From assembly GCF_017368795.1 (NCBI RefSeq), contig NZ_JAFNLL010000031.1, positions 1-64,000 of the forward strand: a DNA stretch of 64,000 nucleotides, in the 5' to 3' direction. The notes beneath the pieces are model-generated. The model saw nothing but the letters and a program-made list of their open reading frames with translations. It was not told the DNA's origin and did no database searches. A program made the translations under genes and the position numbers. Source of the DNA: Arthrobacter cavernae. GTDB lineage: Bacteria; Actinomycetota; Actinomycetes; Actinomycetales; Micrococcaceae. Below are positions 26,470 through 34,960 of the stretch, one piece after another (the stretch's first letter is position 1; every line of letters starts with the position of its first letter).

Positions 26470-27492
26470 CTATCCGGCCGCGGCGGCAGCGAAAACAGCG
26501 GCTGGCTGCGGTTCGGCGGGCAGGTAGCCCGCCGTCCTTGGCGCTTCCAGTTCGCGGTCGAAGCAGCGCTGGAAGTATTCGGCGATGAGCGGCTGCTCGG
26601 CCTCATCGCACTTGTTGACGAAGGACAGCCGGAACGCCTTGCCGGCATCGCCGAAGATCCCGATGTTCTCGGCCCAGGTGATGACGGTGCGCGGGGACAT
26701 CAGGGTGGACAGATCGCCTACCCGGAAACCGTCCCGCGTCAGCTTGGCCACGGCCACCATGGACGCCACCAGTTCCCGGCCGGCCGCGTGGTCCAGCTCG
26801 GGGACCCGGGCCAGGACGATCCCGATCTCGTCCTCCGCCGGGGGATGGTTCAGGGCCGCGACGATGTTCCAGCGGTCGATCTGCGCATGGTTGAGCCGCT
26901 GGACACCGTGGTACATGCCGTTGAGGTTGCCCAGTCCCACGGTGTTGGCCGTGGCAAAAAGCCGGAACCCGGGGTGCACGTCGAGGACGCGGTTTTGGTC
27001 GAGCAGAGTCAGCTTGCCGTCGCGCTCCAGCAGCCGCTGGATCACGAACATCACGTCCGGCCGGCCGGCGTCGTACTCGTCCAGGATCAGGGCCACGGGC
27101 CGCTGGATGGCCCAGGGGACGATCCCCTCCTGGAACTCGGTGATCTGTTTGCCGTCCTTCAGGACCACGGTGTCGCGGCCCACCAGGTCAAGCCTGCTGA
27201 TGTGGCCGTCCAGGTTCACCCGCACGCAGGGCCAGTTCAGCCGGGCGGCCACCTGCTCGATGTGCGTGGACTTGCCTGTGCCGTGCAGGCCCTGGAGCAG
27301 CATCCGCCGGTTCCGGGTGAATGCGGCCAGGATGGCCAGCGTGACGTCGTGGTTGAAACGGTAGGCGGGGTCCACCTCGGGGACATGCTCGTCGGCTTCC
27401 CGGAAGGCCGCCACCTTGAGGTCCGAATCGAGATGGAACACCTCGCGGACGGACACCATTTCGTCCGGCATCAGGCGGCTCAGCTGGTCCAC
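26470..27492 (-). CDS. CobS-like MoxR-type AAA+ ATPase
   Basis: A 340-residue AAA+ ATPase. Walker A is GLHGTGKST (68-76), Walker B is LILDEYD (135-141), sensor 1 lies in FRLFATANTVG, and ISRLDLVGRD precedes Walker B as in CobS. MoxR-family ATPases work with VWA proteins to insert metals or activate enzymes (CobS/CobT, NorQ/NorD, CbbQ/CbbO). The GTG start is preceded by GGAGGACG and overlaps the IclR gene's end by 13 bp, so IclR, this ATPase and the VWA gene form one operon divergent from xsc. The client protein is unknown. Confidence 0.88.
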   Translation of the reverse strand: MDQLSRLMPDEMVSVREVFHLDSDLKVAAFREADEHVPEVDPAYRFNHDVTLAILAAFTRNRRMLLQGLHGTGKSTHIEQVAARLNWPCVRVNLDGHISRLDLVGRDTVVLKDGKQITEFQEGIVPWAIQRPVALILDEYDAGRPDVMFVIQRLLERDGKLTLLDQNRVLDVHPGFRLFATANTVGLGNLNGMYHGVQRLNHAQIDRWNIVAALNHPPAEDEIGIVLARVPELDHAAGRELVASMVAVAKLTRDGFRVGDLSTLMSPRTVITWAENIGIFGDAGKAFRLSFVNKCDEAEQPLIAEYFQRCFDRELEAPRTAGYLPAEPQPAAVFAAAAAG

Positions 27493-28400
27493 AGCTCGTC
27501 CTCCGCCCCGGCAGTGCGGCCGCCGGTGACGCTGCGGCCGCCGGTGATGCCGCCGTCGGAGGTTCCGTCGGAGGTACCGTCCGCGGTGCCGGAACCGGAC
27601 TCGGCCTCGATCAGGCTGATCGCCGCCGCGGCACGCTGCAGGGCAGGGAGCAGTTTCAGCCCCTTCTCGGGGGTGAGGCGCATGACCGGCGCCTGCACGG
27701 CGACGCAGAGGTTGGACACTGCATTGGAGGTGGGGACCAGCACGGCCACGCAGACCATGCCCGGCAGGAATTCCTCGTCATCGATCGCGTAGCCGTCACG
27801 GCGGACGCGCTGGAGTTCCTCCTCGATCAGCTCGGGGTCCGTCACGGTCTTGTTGGTGAAGCGCTCCAGCGGGGCGGCTGCAATGAGGCGCCTGCGCTGG
27901 GCCGGGCTGAGCTGGGAGAGGATCATCTTTCCGCTGGCCGAGCAGTGCACGGGAACCCGGGAGCCGGGCTGGAGCGTGATCCGCAGGGGCTCGGAGGTTT
28001 CGATGCGGTCCAGGTAGACCACCTCGCTGCCGGACACCGCCGTCACGTTGCAGCTCTCGCCCAGTTCCGCGACCAGGTTGCGCAGCACCGCGTGGCGGGC
28101 GCCGTGGTGCATGTCGTTGATCAGCAGGTTCTCCGCCATGCGCCGCAGCCGGACCCCTGTGCCGTAGTGCCGGCCGTTGTTCTCCCGGATCAGCAGGCCG
28201 GAGCCTTCCAGCTGCTGCAGCATGCGGTGCAGGGTGGGCTTGGGCGTGCCCGTTTCCTCCACCAGGCCCTGGAGGGTGAACAGCTGGTCCTTGGTGGCGA
28301 TCAGTTCCAGCAGGGAGAACAGCCGCATGGTGGGGGTGTCCCCGGCCAGCTCCGTCGGCGCCTGTAGGGCGGGCTCACCGAGCCTGTGAATCTCAGCCAT
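27480..28400 (-). CDS. IclR-family transcriptional regulator
   Basis: A 306-residue regulator. Residues about 23-90 form the IclR winged helix (TMRLFSLLELIATKDQLFTLQGLVEETGTPKPTLHRML), and residues about 100-265 the ligand-binding domain (DRIETSEPLRITLQPGSRVPVHCSASGKMILSQL, DEEFLPGMVCVAVLV). The last ~35 residues are a low-complexity GTSDG/GGR tail whose coding end overlaps the ATPase start. It is divergent from xsc with a 207-bp spacer holding a promoter and a palindrome, so it most likely controls xsc and its own operon. The inducer could be taurine, sulfoacetaldehyde or acetyl phosphate; this is inference. Confidence 0.9.
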   Translation of the reverse strand: MAEIHRLGEPALQAPTELAGDTPTMRLFSLLELIATKDQLFTLQGLVEETGTPKPTLHRMLQQLEGSGLLIRENNGRHYGTGVRLRRMAENLLINDMHHGARHAVLRNLVAELGESCNVTAVSGSEVVYLDRIETSEPLRITLQPGSRVPVHCSASGKMILSQLSPAQRRRLIAAAPLERFTNKTVTDPELIEEELQRVRRDGYAIDDEEFLPGMVCVAVLVPTSNAVSNLCVAVQAPVMRLTPEKGLKLLPALQRAAAAISLIEAESGSGTADGTSDGTSDGGITGGRSVTGGRTAGAEDELWTS

Positions 28401-28489
28401 TTGTTGTCCTCCACGTGGTCAAACCGCACTGTATTCGGCGTCTATATCAAGAATATCGTACGTGCCGTTCCGAATATTTGAAATACCCG

Positions 28490-28552
28490 TTGACGTTGTT
28501 GCCATTTTGCCATAATCTCGGCATCAGCACCAAAACAGGAACGTTGCGTTCC
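28490..28552 (+). promoter_or_regulatory. xsc: xsc promoter with downstream palindromic operator
   Basis: TTGACG at 28490 and CATAAT at 28511, 15 bp apart, resemble a sigma-70 promoter. About 20 bp past the -10 lies a perfect palindrome GGAACG-TTG-CGTTCC (28538-28552), a good roadblock position for a repressor such as the divergent IclR protein. Further upstream, GAATAT repeats at 28451 and 28472 may be part of the divergent promoter. Spacing is shorter than ideal, so box assignment is tentative. Confidence 0.5.
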
Positions 28553-28607
28553 ATTTTTTTATATTTCTAGCGTATCTGGGCGAAGTCCTGGAGGAGGAGC
28601 AGTCAAC

Positions 28608-30512
28608 ATGAGCCAAGACACCGCCGAACTCTCATACGTTGCCGGCAACGGCACGGCAGAAGCTCTCGTCACCGAGTCAACCGCGGCACAGGGCAATGGC
28701 GCCCAGGCGGCAGCGGCCAGGCCCGCCCGCGAAGTCGTCAAGGGCGTGCAGAAGATGACGCCGTCGGAGGCCTTCGTGGAGACGCTGGTCGCCAACGACG
28801 TCACCGACATTTTCGGCATCATGGGTTCAGCCTTCATGGACGCCATGGACATCTTCGCCCCCGCAGGCATCCGCCTGGTTCCGGTGGTCCACGAGCAGGG
28901 CGCGGCCCACATGGCCGACGGCTATGCCCGTGCCAGCGGCCGCCACGGCGTGGTCATCGGCCAGAACGGCCCGGGCATCAGCAACTGCGTCACCGGCATC
29001 GCCGCAGCATTCTGGGCGCACAGCCCCGTGGTCATCGTGACGCCGGAAGCCGGCACCACGGGCATCGGGCTCGGCGGCTTCCAGGAAGCCAAGCAGCTGC
29101 CCATGTTCCAGGAATTCACCAAGTACCAGGGCCACGTGACCCACCCGGCCCGCATGGCCGAGTTCACCGGCCGCTGCTTCGACCGCGCCATGTCCGAAAA
29201 CGGCCCCACCCAGCTGAACATCCCGCGTGACTACTTCTACGGCGAGATCACTGCCGAGATCCCGCAGCCGCGCCGCGTGGACCGCGGCGCCGGCGGCACC
29301 AAGAGCCTGGACGAGGCCGCGGCCCTGCTCGCCACGGCCAAGTTCCCCGTGATCGTCTCCGGCGGCGGCGTGGTCATGGCCGACGGCGTCGAGGAATGCA
29401 AGGCGCTCGCGGAACGCCTGGGCGCCCCGGTGGTCAACAGCTACCAGCACAACGACTCCTTCCCGGCCAGCCACCCGCTCTGGGCCGGACCGCTCGGCTA
29501 CCAGGGATCCAAGGCGGGCATGAAGCTCATCTCCCAGGCCGACGTCGTGATCGCCCTCGGCACCCGGCTGGGCCCCTTCGGCACCCTGCCGCAGTACGGC
29601 CAGGCCTACTGGCCCACCGAAGCGAAGATCATCCAGATCGACGCCGACCACACCATGCTCGGCCTGGTCAAGAAGATCAGCGTGGGCATCTGCGGCGATG
29701 CCAAGGCCGTGGCAATCGAACTGGGCAAGCGCCTGGACCAGCTCACCCTGGCCTGCGACGCCACCAAGGCCGAGCGTGCCGCCACCATCAAGGCCGAGAA
29801 GGAAGCCTGGGAGGAGGAACTCACCGCGTGGACCCACGAAAAGGATGAGTACAGCCTGGACATGCTCGAGGAGCACAAGAATGAGGAAGGCAACTGGCTG
29901 TCCCCGCGCCAGGTCCTCCGCGAGCTTGAGAAGGCCATGCCGGAGAACGTCATGATCTCCACCGACATCGGCAACATCAACTCCGTGGCCCACAGCTACC
30001 TGCGCTTCGAGAAGCCGCGGAGCTTCTTCGCCCCGATGAGCTTCGGCAACTGCGGCTACGCCCTGCCGACCATGATCGGCGCCAAGGCCGCGGCCATGGA
30101 CCGCCCGGCCGTGGCCTACGCCGGTGACGGCGCCTGGGCCATGAGCATGGGTGAAGTCCTCACCGCGGTCCGGCACGACATCCCCGTCACGGCCATCGTC
30201 TTCCGCAACCGCCAGTGGGGTGCGGAGAAGAAGAACCAGGTGGAGTTCTACAACCGCCGCTTCGTAGCCGGCGAACTGGACAACGGCGAGAGCTTCGCCG
30301 CCATGGCCCAGACCATGGGTGCCGAAGGCATCGTGGTGGACCAGCTCGACGAGGTGGGCCCCGCCCTCAAGCGCGCCCTCGCCGCCCAGATGGAAGAAGG
30401 CAAGACCACGGTCATCGAGGTCATGTGCACCCGCGAACTGGGAGATCCCTTCCGTCGCGATGCCCTCGCCAAGCCGGTCCGCACCCTCGAGAAGTACAAG
30501 GACTACGTCTAA
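28608..30512 (+). CDS. xsc: Sulfoacetaldehyde acetyltransferase
   Basis: Xsc is a thiamine-diphosphate enzyme that converts sulfoacetaldehyde and phosphate to acetyl phosphate and sulfite, the C-S cleavage step of taurine breakdown. The 634-residue protein has the N-terminal ThDP glutamate region VVHEQGAAHMADGYARASGR, the Xsc-typical GLGGFQEAKQLPMFQEFTKYQ (here split at residues ~148-168), and the cofactor motif YAGDGAWAMSMGEVLTAV with a downstream NRQWGAEKKNQ. The family core starts near residue 50, so a ~48-residue Ala/Gly-rich extension precedes it. GGAGGAGGAGC before the ATG supports this long start. tpa, ald and pta in the same region confirm the pathway. Confidence 0.95.
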   Translation: MSQDTAELSYVAGNGTAEALVTESTAAQGNGAQAAAARPAREVVKGVQKMTPSEAFVETLVANDVTDIFGIMGSAFMDAMDIFAPAGIRLVPVVHEQGAAHMADGYARASGRHGVVIGQNGPGISNCVTGIAAAFWAHSPVVIVTPEAGTTGIGLGGFQEAKQLPMFQEFTKYQGHVTHPARMAEFTGRCFDRAMSENGPTQLNIPRDYFYGEITAEIPQPRRVDRGAGGTKSLDEAAALLATAKFPVIVSGGGVVMADGVEECKALAERLGAPVVNSYQHNDSFPASHPLWAGPLGYQGSKAGMKLISQADVVIALGTRLGPFGTLPQYGQAYWPTEAKIIQIDADHTMLGLVKKISVGICGDAKAVAIELGKRLDQLTLACDATKAERAATIKAEKEAWEEELTAWTHEKDEYSLDMLEEHKNEEGNWLSPRQVLRELEKAMPENVMISTDIGNINSVAHSYLRFEKPRSFFAPMSFGNCGYALPTMIGAKAAAMDRPAVAYAGDGAWAMSMGEVLTAVRHDIPVTAIVFRNRQWGAEKKNQVEFYNRRFVAGELDNGESFAAMAQTMGAEGIVVDQLDEVGPALKRALAAQMEEGKTTVIEVMCTRELGDPFRRDALAKPVRTLEKYKDYV

Positions 30513-30533
30513 TCGGAACGGCACGACGCAGAC

Positions 30534-30573
30534 ACAAAGATTCCCCGGACCGAACGGTCCGGGGAATCTTTGT
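30534..30573. terminator. Bidirectional terminator after xsc
   Basis: ACAAAGATTCCCCGGACC pairs perfectly with GGTCCGGGGAATCTTTGT over a 4-nt loop. The A-rich and T-rich ends let it end xsc and the convergent MocR gene. Confidence 0.88.
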
Positions 30574-30596
30574 GTGCACGAGTGACGCCGCCGGCC

Positions 30597-32063
30597 CTAG
30601 CCTTCGGCGAGCAGTTTCTTTGCCTCCTCGCCCACGCGGGCGAGGCCCTCCGGGATGGAGCGCGCGGGTATGGCGCCGAAGCCGATCCGGAAGCAGTTCC
30701 GTGGCGGATTCTCCTGGCTGAAGAAGATGTCCCCGCGTTCGATCAGGACGCCGCGCTGTTCAGCACGGCGCACCAGTTCCACGGCATCCAGCCGGGCGGG
30801 GCCTTCCACCCAGAGGCTGACGCCGCCGGGCGGGTATGGGCCCTGTTCCCACGGCAGGCACTGCGCGGAGACCTGGGTGACCGTTTCCCAGCGCGTCTTC
30901 AGCTGCCGCCGGTGGCGGCGCAGGGCGCGGTGGTAGTCGCCGCTGTCGATCATCAGGGCGAGGGCGCGCTGCATGTGCCCGGGAGGGTGACGCACTTGGT
31001 ACCGCCGCACGCGGCGCAGTTCGGTGATCAGTTCCGCGGGGCCAACCAGGAAGCCCAGCCGCAGGCCCGGCGAGAGGAACTTGGAGAACGTGCCCAGGTA
31101 CAGCACGTCGCCGGTGGAGTCGAGGGCTTTCAGCGCGGGGCTGGGGCTTCCTTCGTAACGGAATTCGCTGTCGTAGTCGTCCTCGATGAGGACCGTTCCG
31201 GAGGCGGCGGCGAGCTTGAGTAGACGACGGCGGCGCTCCATGCTGAGCGTGACGTTGGTGGGGTGGTGGTGGCTGGGGGTGACGTACAGGAGGGCGGTGC
31301 CGCTGAGTGTTTCGGGGAGGCAGAGCCCGTCTTGGTCGACGTCGATCCCGTAGACCTGGGCGCCGGTGCGCAGGAAGATGTGGCGGGCGTCAAGATAGCC
31401 GGGGTTCTCGATGCCCACGCGCTGGTGCGGGCCCAGCAGCGTTCTTGCCAGCAGGTCCAGTCCCTGCTGGGAGCCCACCGTGATGAGGATTTCATCCGGC
31501 CCGGCCTCGATGCCGCGTGCCGGGAGGATCTGGCGGCGGATCATGTCGATGAGCATGGGGTCGTCCGCGCCCACGCTGTCCTGGAGGCTGGCGAAGCGGT
31601 GGGGCTGGTACAGGGCCTCGCGGAGGCTGCGGACCCAGGCGGTGGCGGGGAAGCTGTGGACATCCACCTGGCCGGCGACGAACGGGTACGGGTACGTGTA
31701 CCAGTCGGGCGTCTTTTCCACCTCCGGGATGCCTTCGTCGGCGTAGCGCCGCATCCGGGAGGACCAGTCGATCACCGAATCCGTGGCAGGCACCTCGGCC
31801 TCGGCCGCGGCTATCATCTCCGGGTTGACGAAGATGCCGCTGCGCTCATGGCTGAGCACCAGGCCCTCGGTGAGCAGTTCCTGGTAGGCCAGGTTGATGG
31901 TGTTGCGGGCAACCTTGAGCTCGGCGGCCAGCTCCCGGGAGCTGGGGAGCCTGCGGCGTGAATCGAAGATGCCCACGGCGATGCCGTGCTCGATGACGCG
32001 GCGGACCTGCCGGTACAGGGGTTCGCTGGAACTGCGGTCAATCTCTATGAGTGTCCGTGGCAC
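30597..32063 (-). CDS. MocR-type PLP-dependent regulator, TauR-like
   Basis: A 488-residue chimera of a GntR winged helix (residues ~10-80, EPLYRQVRRVIEHGIAVGIF, LPSSRELAAELKVARNTINLAYQEL) and a fold-type I aminotransferase-like domain. The PLP lysine lies in YLGTFSKFLSPGLRLGF, with IEDDYDSEFRY and ITVGSQQGLDLLARTLL earlier. TauR proteins of this class activate taurine genes, using PLP with taurine as effector. The GTG start follows GGGAGG. It is transcribed after ald with a terminator between them. The clustered CTGGTCC/CTGGACC sites in the ald-tpa spacer fit its expected binding. The name is inferred from context; MocR membership is certain. Confidence 0.88.
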   Translation of the reverse strand: MPRTLIEIDRSSSEPLYRQVRRVIEHGIAVGIFDSRRRLPSSRELAAELKVARNTINLAYQELLTEGLVLSHERSGIFVNPEMIAAAEAEVPATDSVIDWSSRMRRYADEGIPEVEKTPDWYTYPYPFVAGQVDVHSFPATAWVRSLREALYQPHRFASLQDSVGADDPMLIDMIRRQILPARGIEAGPDEILITVGSQQGLDLLARTLLGPHQRVGIENPGYLDARHIFLRTGAQVYGIDVDQDGLCLPETLSGTALLYVTPSHHHPTNVTLSMERRRRLLKLAAASGTVLIEDDYDSEFRYEGSPSPALKALDSTGDVLYLGTFSKFLSPGLRLGFLVGPAELITELRRVRRYQVRHPPGHMQRALALMIDSGDYHRALRRHRRQLKTRWETVTQVSAQCLPWEQGPYPPGGVSLWVEGPARLDAVELVRRAEQRGVLIERGDIFFSQENPPRNCFRIGFGAIPARSIPEGLARVGEEAKKLLAEG

Positions 32064-32108
32064 GATTCGCCTCCCAAGCTGCGCGATGAAGTATCAGGAC
32101 CGAAAGAA

Positions 32109-32137
32109 GCGGGGGAGTTCAGTATGAACTCCCCCGC
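32109..32137 (-). terminator. Terminator hairpin between ald and the MocR gene
   Basis: GCGGGGGAGTTCA pairs perfectly with TGAACTCCCCCGC over a 3-nt loop, 20 bp beyond the ald stop on the minus strand. It likely reduces read-through from ald into the MocR gene. Confidence 0.75.
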
Positions 32138-32157
32138 CAAGAATTTCTCTTTGTACT

Positions 32158-33279
32158 TTAGCTACGGGCCAAAGATTCCAGTGAATCAACGACGTCGATG
32201 CCATGCGCCGCGCCCACCGCGGCGTTGGTGAGGCGCCCGCCCAGGGTGCTCAGGCCAGCGCGCAGTGCAGCGTTCTCGGCCACGGCCCGCTCCACGCCCT
32301 TGTCGGCGATCTGCAGCACGTACGGCAGCGTGACGTTGGTCAGCGCATAGGTGGACGTGTGCGGGACGGCGCCGGGCATGTTGGCCACGCAGTAGAACAC
32401 CGAGCCGTGGACGCGGAAGGTTGGTTCCTGGTGCGTGGTGGGGTGCGAATCCTCGAAGCAGCCGCCCTGGTCGATGGCGATGTCCACCAGGACGCTGCCG
32501 GGCTTCATGCGGGAGACCAGCTCGTTGGAGACGATCTTGGGCGCCTTGGCTCCGGGCACCAGCACGGCGCCGATGACCAGGTCGGCCTGGATGACCTCCT
32601 GTTCGATGGCGAGCTGGTTGGCGGCGAGGGTGCGGACCCTGCCCTGGTACATGCGGTCTGCGGCGCGCAGCTTGTCCACGTTCTTGTCGAACAGGACCAC
32701 GTCCGCCCACATGCCGGCAGCCACGGCCACGGCGTTCATGCCGGAGACGCCTGCGCCGATGATGACCACACGGGCAGGTGCCACGCCGGAGACGCCGCCG
32801 ATCAGGACGCCGCGGCCGCCTTCGGGACGGGTCAGGCACTGTGCGCCCACCAGGGGAGCCAGCCGGCCGGCCACCTCGCTCATGGGGAACAGCAGCGGCA
32901 ATGAACCGTCGTCGAGCTGGACCGTCTCGTAGGCGATGGAGGTACTGCCGGCGTCGAGCAGGGCCCGGGTGCAGGCCTCGTCGGCGGCCAGGTGCAGGTA
33001 CGTGAAGATCGTCAGGTCCGGCCGCATGCGGTGGTATTCCTCGGCGATCGGCTCCTTGACCTTGAGCAGCAGGTCCGCGATGGCCCAGACCTCATCGGCC
33101 GTCGGAAGGATGGTGGCTCCCTCCACCGTGTACGCATCATCGGAGATGGACGAGCCCTCACCGGCGCCGGCCTCAATGAATACCTCGTGCCCGTGGGCAA
33201 CCAGCTCGTGGACGCCGGCCGGCGTGACGGCTACTCGGTATTCGTGGGACTTGATTTCCTTCGGGATGCCGATCTTCAT
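32158..33279 (-). CDS. ald: Alanine dehydrogenase
   Basis: Ald oxidises L-alanine to pyruvate and ammonium with NAD+. The 373-residue product has the start MKIGIPKEIKSHEYRVAVTP, the substrate-binding KVKEP segment, the Rossmann motif VVIIGAGVSGMNAVAVAAGM and the late DIAIDQGGCFEDSHPTTHQ block, all typical. GGAGGT precedes the ATG. In this locus its likely job is to regenerate pyruvate from the alanine that Tpa makes, releasing taurine nitrogen as ammonium. It is divergent from tpa across the presumed TauR operator. Confidence 0.95.
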   Translation of the reverse strand: MKIGIPKEIKSHEYRVAVTPAGVHELVAHGHEVFIEAGAGEGSSISDDAYTVEGATILPTADEVWAIADLLLKVKEPIAEEYHRMRPDLTIFTYLHLAADEACTRALLDAGSTSIAYETVQLDDGSLPLLFPMSEVAGRLAPLVGAQCLTRPEGGRGVLIGGVSGVAPARVVIIGAGVSGMNAVAVAAGMWADVVLFDKNVDKLRAADRMYQGRVRTLAANQLAIEQEVIQADLVIGAVLVPGAKAPKIVSNELVSRMKPGSVLVDIAIDQGGCFEDSHPTTHQEPTFRVHGSVFYCVANMPGAVPHTSTYALTNVTLPYVLQIADKGVERAVAENAALRAGLSTLGGRLTNAAVGAAHGIDVVDSLESLARS

Positions 33280-33353
33280 TGTGACCTCCGTGTTGTCGAT
33301 GGGGTGCGCTGCAAGTGAGTCCGCCGTGCGGGCTGCGCAGCATTATCGAAGTA

Positions 33354-33420
33354 TGGTCTGGTCCAGGATGGGACCAGAAGGACCAGATGCGCGTCAGGTG
33401 AGGGGACCAAACTGGACCCC
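33354..33420. promoter_or_regulatory. Candidate TauR operator cluster between ald and tpa
   Basis: Four related sites sit in the 232-bp divergent spacer: TGGTCTGGTCC at 33354, GGACCAGA twice 9 bp apart at 33371 and 33380, and CTGGACCCC inside an imperfect palindrome (GGGGACC...GGACCCC) at 33402-33420. All contain CTGGTCC or CTGGACC in one orientation or the other, close to the CTGGAC core I recall for TauR in proteobacteria. GATAAT on the minus strand at 33342-33347 could be the -10 box of ald, directly beside the first site. Confidence 0.6.
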
Positions 33421-33511
33421 TCAGCTGGGCCCCATGTGGCACTGATGCGGGCCAGGGCCCCCGGCCTAGGCTTCGAACATCGCTACTCACCTCGACAAGA
33501 AGGAGATGGTC

Positions 33512-34876
33512 TTGGACGCCTCCACACTCCGGGCCCGGGCCCGGCGCCACCTCGGACCCCACTTCACCCGCAAGGACACCTGGGACAGCGAGTTCCCGAT
33601 CTTCGTCCGCGGCGAAGGAAGCTACCTCATCGACACCGAGGGGGACCGCTATCTGGACGGCCTCGCCGGCCTCTTCTGCGTGAACATGGGCCACGGCCGC
33701 CAGGACATCGCCAAGGCCGCCAGCGAGCAGATCAGCACCCTGGCCTACGCCTCCAACTGGGGTGCCGCCCACCCGCCGGCCATCGAGGCCGCCGCACTCA
33801 TCGCGGAGCTGGCCCCCGGCGACCTCGGCACCACGTTCTTCGTCAACTCCGGCTCCGAGGCCGTGGAGACGGCCCTGAAGTTTGCCCGCCAGTACTTCCG
33901 CAGCCAGGGCCAGCCGCAGCGCACCAAGGTGATCAGCCGCGACATGGCCTACCACGGCACCACCATGGGTGCCCTGTCCATCACGCAGCTGCCCAAGATC
34001 AAGGATCCGTTCGGCGAGCTCCTGCCGGGCATCCGCAGCGTCCCGAACACCCTCGGATTCACCGGCGACTGCGGCCCGGTCACCGAGCTGGACTGCTTCC
34101 GCGCCATCGAGCGCGTGGTCCTGGAAGAGGGCCCGGAAACCATCGCGGCGATCTTTGCCGAGCCGGTCCAGAACGGCCGCGGTGCCCTCGTGGCGCCGGA
34201 CGGCTACTGGCCGGCACTGCGCGCCCTGTGCGACAAGTACGGGATCCTGCTGGTCTCCGACGAGGTCATCTGCTCCTTCGGGCGGCTGGGCCACTTCTTC
34301 GGCTACGGCGTCACCGGCGTCGTCCCGGACCTGGTCACCTTCGCGAAGGGCTCCACCTCCGGCTACGCCCCGCTGGGCGGTGTGATCGTCCGCGAGCAGC
34401 TGGTCCAGGAGCTGTTCAACTCCTCCAAGGGCGGCGTCTTCACCCACGGCGCCACCTGGGGCGGGCACCCGGTCTCCACCGCCGTCGCGGTCGCCAACAT
34501 CACCGCCATGCGCGACGAAAACGTCCTGGGCAACGTCCAGGAACAGGGACCCAGGATCCTGGCGGCACTGGAGTCCCTGAAGAACTCGCACCGCTGCGTC
34601 AAGGCAGTCCGCGGCACGGGCTTCTTCTACGCAATCGAACTCATGGCGGACAGCTTCAGCGGCCGCGAACTGAGCGAAGCGGAGTCGCTGAAGGTCCTGC
34701 GCGAGGTCCTGCCCGAGTCCTTCAAACGGACCAAGGTGATCCTGCGCGGCGACGACCGCGGCGCCACCATGATCATGATCTCCCCGCCCCTGGTGGCGGA
34801 TTCCGAGGTCCTGTCCGCGCTGCTGCACGGCGTGGACGGCATGCTCACCGACATCGAGAAGGCCGTCCAGCCCTAA
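33512..34876 (+). CDS. tpa: Taurine--pyruvate aminotransferase (class III)
   Basis: Tpa moves the amino group of taurine to pyruvate, giving sulfoacetaldehyde and alanine. This ~454-residue class III PLP enzyme shows DRYLDGLAGLFCVNMGHGR, the cofactor phosphate site VNSGSEAVETALKFAR, LLVSDEVICSFGRLG and the PLP lysine in TFAKGSTSGYAPLGG. Sequence alone cannot separate it from other omega-aminotransferases; xsc, ald and pta alongside give the assignment. GAAGGAG ends exactly at an ATG (33506), which leaves no spacing, so the TTG at 33512, six bases beyond the SD, is the more likely start. The difference is two residues. Confidence 0.87.
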   Translation: MDASTLRARARRHLGPHFTRKDTWDSEFPIFVRGEGSYLIDTEGDRYLDGLAGLFCVNMGHGRQDIAKAASEQISTLAYASNWGAAHPPAIEAAALIAELAPGDLGTTFFVNSGSEAVETALKFARQYFRSQGQPQRTKVISRDMAYHGTTMGALSITQLPKIKDPFGELLPGIRSVPNTLGFTGDCGPVTELDCFRAIERVVLEEGPETIAAIFAEPVQNGRGALVAPDGYWPALRALCDKYGILLVSDEVICSFGRLGHFFGYGVTGVVPDLVTFAKGSTSGYAPLGGVIVREQLVQELFNSSKGGVFTHGATWGGHPVSTAVAVANITAMRDENVLGNVQEQGPRILAALESLKNSHRCVKAVRGTGFFYAIELMADSFSGRELSEAESLKVLREVLPESFKRTKVILRGDDRGATMIMISPPLVADSEVLSALLHGVDGMLTDIEKAVQP

Positions 34877-34960
34877 CCACCGCACCCGGTTTGTCGCCTG
34901 CGGAGGCGTCCCCCCGTGGACGCCTCCGCAGCTTCACTGTTCGAGACGAGAGGTACCACC

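Noticed and set aside
24608..26527. 639-codon plus-strand frame over the VWA gene
   Set aside because: Composition is His/Gln/Gly/Arg-rich with no domain, while the minus-strand frame has a full CobT-like protein with MIDAS.
24662..27492. A true cobaltochelatase for cobalamin synthesis
   Set aside because: No cobN or other corrin gene is in the window and the operon partner is an IclR regulator divergent from xsc.
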